NCBI GenBank assembly: GCA_014729055.1
Contig: WJKO01000483.1
Location: 1-15,845 of the forward strand
Length of the DNA: 15,845 bases
Direction: 5' to 3'
DNA from: Promethearchaeota archaeon
Lineage (GTDB): Archaea > Asgardarchaeota > Lokiarchaeia > Sigyniarchaeales > Promethearchaeaceae
Shown here: positions 15,356 through 15,845 of the stretch, piece by piece
How positions within the stretch are numbered: the first letter of the stretch is position 1
Layout: each line of letters begins with the position of its first letter
Notes under the pieces: model-generated
What the model saw: the letters and a program-made list of their open reading frames with translations, nothing else
The model's database searches: none
Told to the model about the DNA's origin: nothing
Position numbers and translations under genes: made by a program

Positions 15356-15845
15356 ATGGATAAAAAACCGATAGCAACCAAGATTGAACTCTACAAACAT
15401 CGAGATCAAGTGAAATTTACAGAGGGCAATGTAACCATTGTCCATTACGAACTGCTTAATAAGGAAACCTTGAAAGACATAAACAGAAAAAATGCGTTGG
15501 TAGTTATTCCTGTTTCGTTGATGGAAGTTCACGGGACGTTTCTACCATTGGGAACGGATCTTCTTGAAAGTATAGGATGGGGAAATTTTGTTGTTCCTGA
15601 TGCTTTAAAGAATCGACGAAGTGAGAAAAAATATATTATTGTTCTTTTTCATCCTGTGCCATTGGGCACGGGCGGTATTCGCGGTATGAAAGGTACGGTT
15701 AACATCAACAGAAAAACTTTCAGAGATGCAATACTCGATATCGTTGACGGATTAGTATATGCAGGATTTCGGAAATTCTTTATTCCAACCGCCCACCACG
15801 GAAACACACACAGTACATGCATTGAAGAAGTGGTACATATTATTA
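15356..15845 (+). CDS. Creatininase-family amidohydrolase, 3' end beyond the window
   Basis: Partial: 163 codons are visible and the frame is still open at the right edge. The family motifs are clear: VVIPVSLMEVHG with E57 and H59, LPLGTD with D68, PLGTGGIRGMKGTVNI corresponding to the yG-x-S-x-EH-x-xFPGT segment, and PTAHHGN (145-150) corresponding to N-G-H-G-G-N. These residues form the binuclear metal site of creatininase-type enzymes. Members hydrolyse cyclic or linear amides; in archaea one branch (ArfB) is the formylamide hydrolase of flavin and F420 biosynthesis. The present fragment is too short and too divergent (the G-x-HGGN motif is AHHGN) to choose. The gene diverges from the FGE-like operon. 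The ATG at 15356 has no clear ribosome binding site. Confidence 0.85.
   Translation, partial: MDKKPIATKIELYKHRDQVKFTEGNVTIVHYELLNKETLKDINRKNALVVIPVSLMEVHGTFLPLGTDLLESIGWGNFVVPDALKNRRSEKKYIIVLFHPVPLGTGGIRGMKGTVNINRKTFRDAILDIVDGLVYAGFRKFFIPTAHHGNTHSTCIEEVVHII

Noticed and set aside
1..15845. tRNA or rRNA genes, CRISPR arrays, transposases, integrases and attachment sites
   Set aside because: Reading both strands I found no cloverleaf-like GC-rich segment, no regularly spaced repeat-spacer array and no recombinase motif; the coding density leaves little room for them.

Overview
AT-rich window most likely from an archaeon. Pointers are an AN1-type zinc-finger protein, a glycerol-1-phosphate dehydrogenase-like enzyme, several genes with TATA-like boxes so close to the start codon that leaderless transcription is plausible, and pyrimidine-tract rather than hairpin-type ends. 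An Asgard lineage would fit the gene mix (AN1 finger, GH38/GH2 mannosidase-type enzymes, a single-pass surface protein), but this is inference from gene content; no rRNA or phylogenetic marker is present.

Layout from left to right: a small unknown protein on the minus strand (19-324); then a plus-strand run of uvrC (596-2647), a GH2 beta-mannosidase/beta-galactosidase-like glycosidase (2731-5169), an AN1 zinc-finger protein (5221-5970), a thiolase (6072-7292) and a GH38 alpha-mannosidase (7422-10598). A minus-strand G1PDH-like dehydrogenase (10626-11774) converges on the mannosidase and diverges from a nine-helix DMT/NIPA-like membrane protein (11890-12708). A minus-strand three-gene operon follows (read from 15232 down to 12834): an FGE/SUMF1-fold protein, a metal-dependent amidohydrolase and a single-pass surface protein. 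Divergent from it is a creatininase-family hydrolase that runs off the right edge (15356-15845+). There is no tRNA, rRNA, CRISPR array, transposase or integrase, and no gene-free stretch over 300 bases.

How genes may work together: the GH2 and GH38 enzymes have no signal peptide and could jointly trim mannose-containing glycans inside the cell. The GH2 enzyme carries an unusual, strongly hydrophobic insertion of about 60 residues inside its catalytic barrel, between the acid/base and nucleophile glutamates, which could tether it to the membrane; this is the most distinctive feature of the window. The FGE-like/amidohydrolase/surface-protein operon is the second point of interest: the FGE-like protein keeps only one of the two copper-binding cysteines of formylglycine-generating enzymes, and no sulfatase is nearby, so its role is open. 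UvrC and the thiolase are recognisable enzymes without their usual partners in the window.
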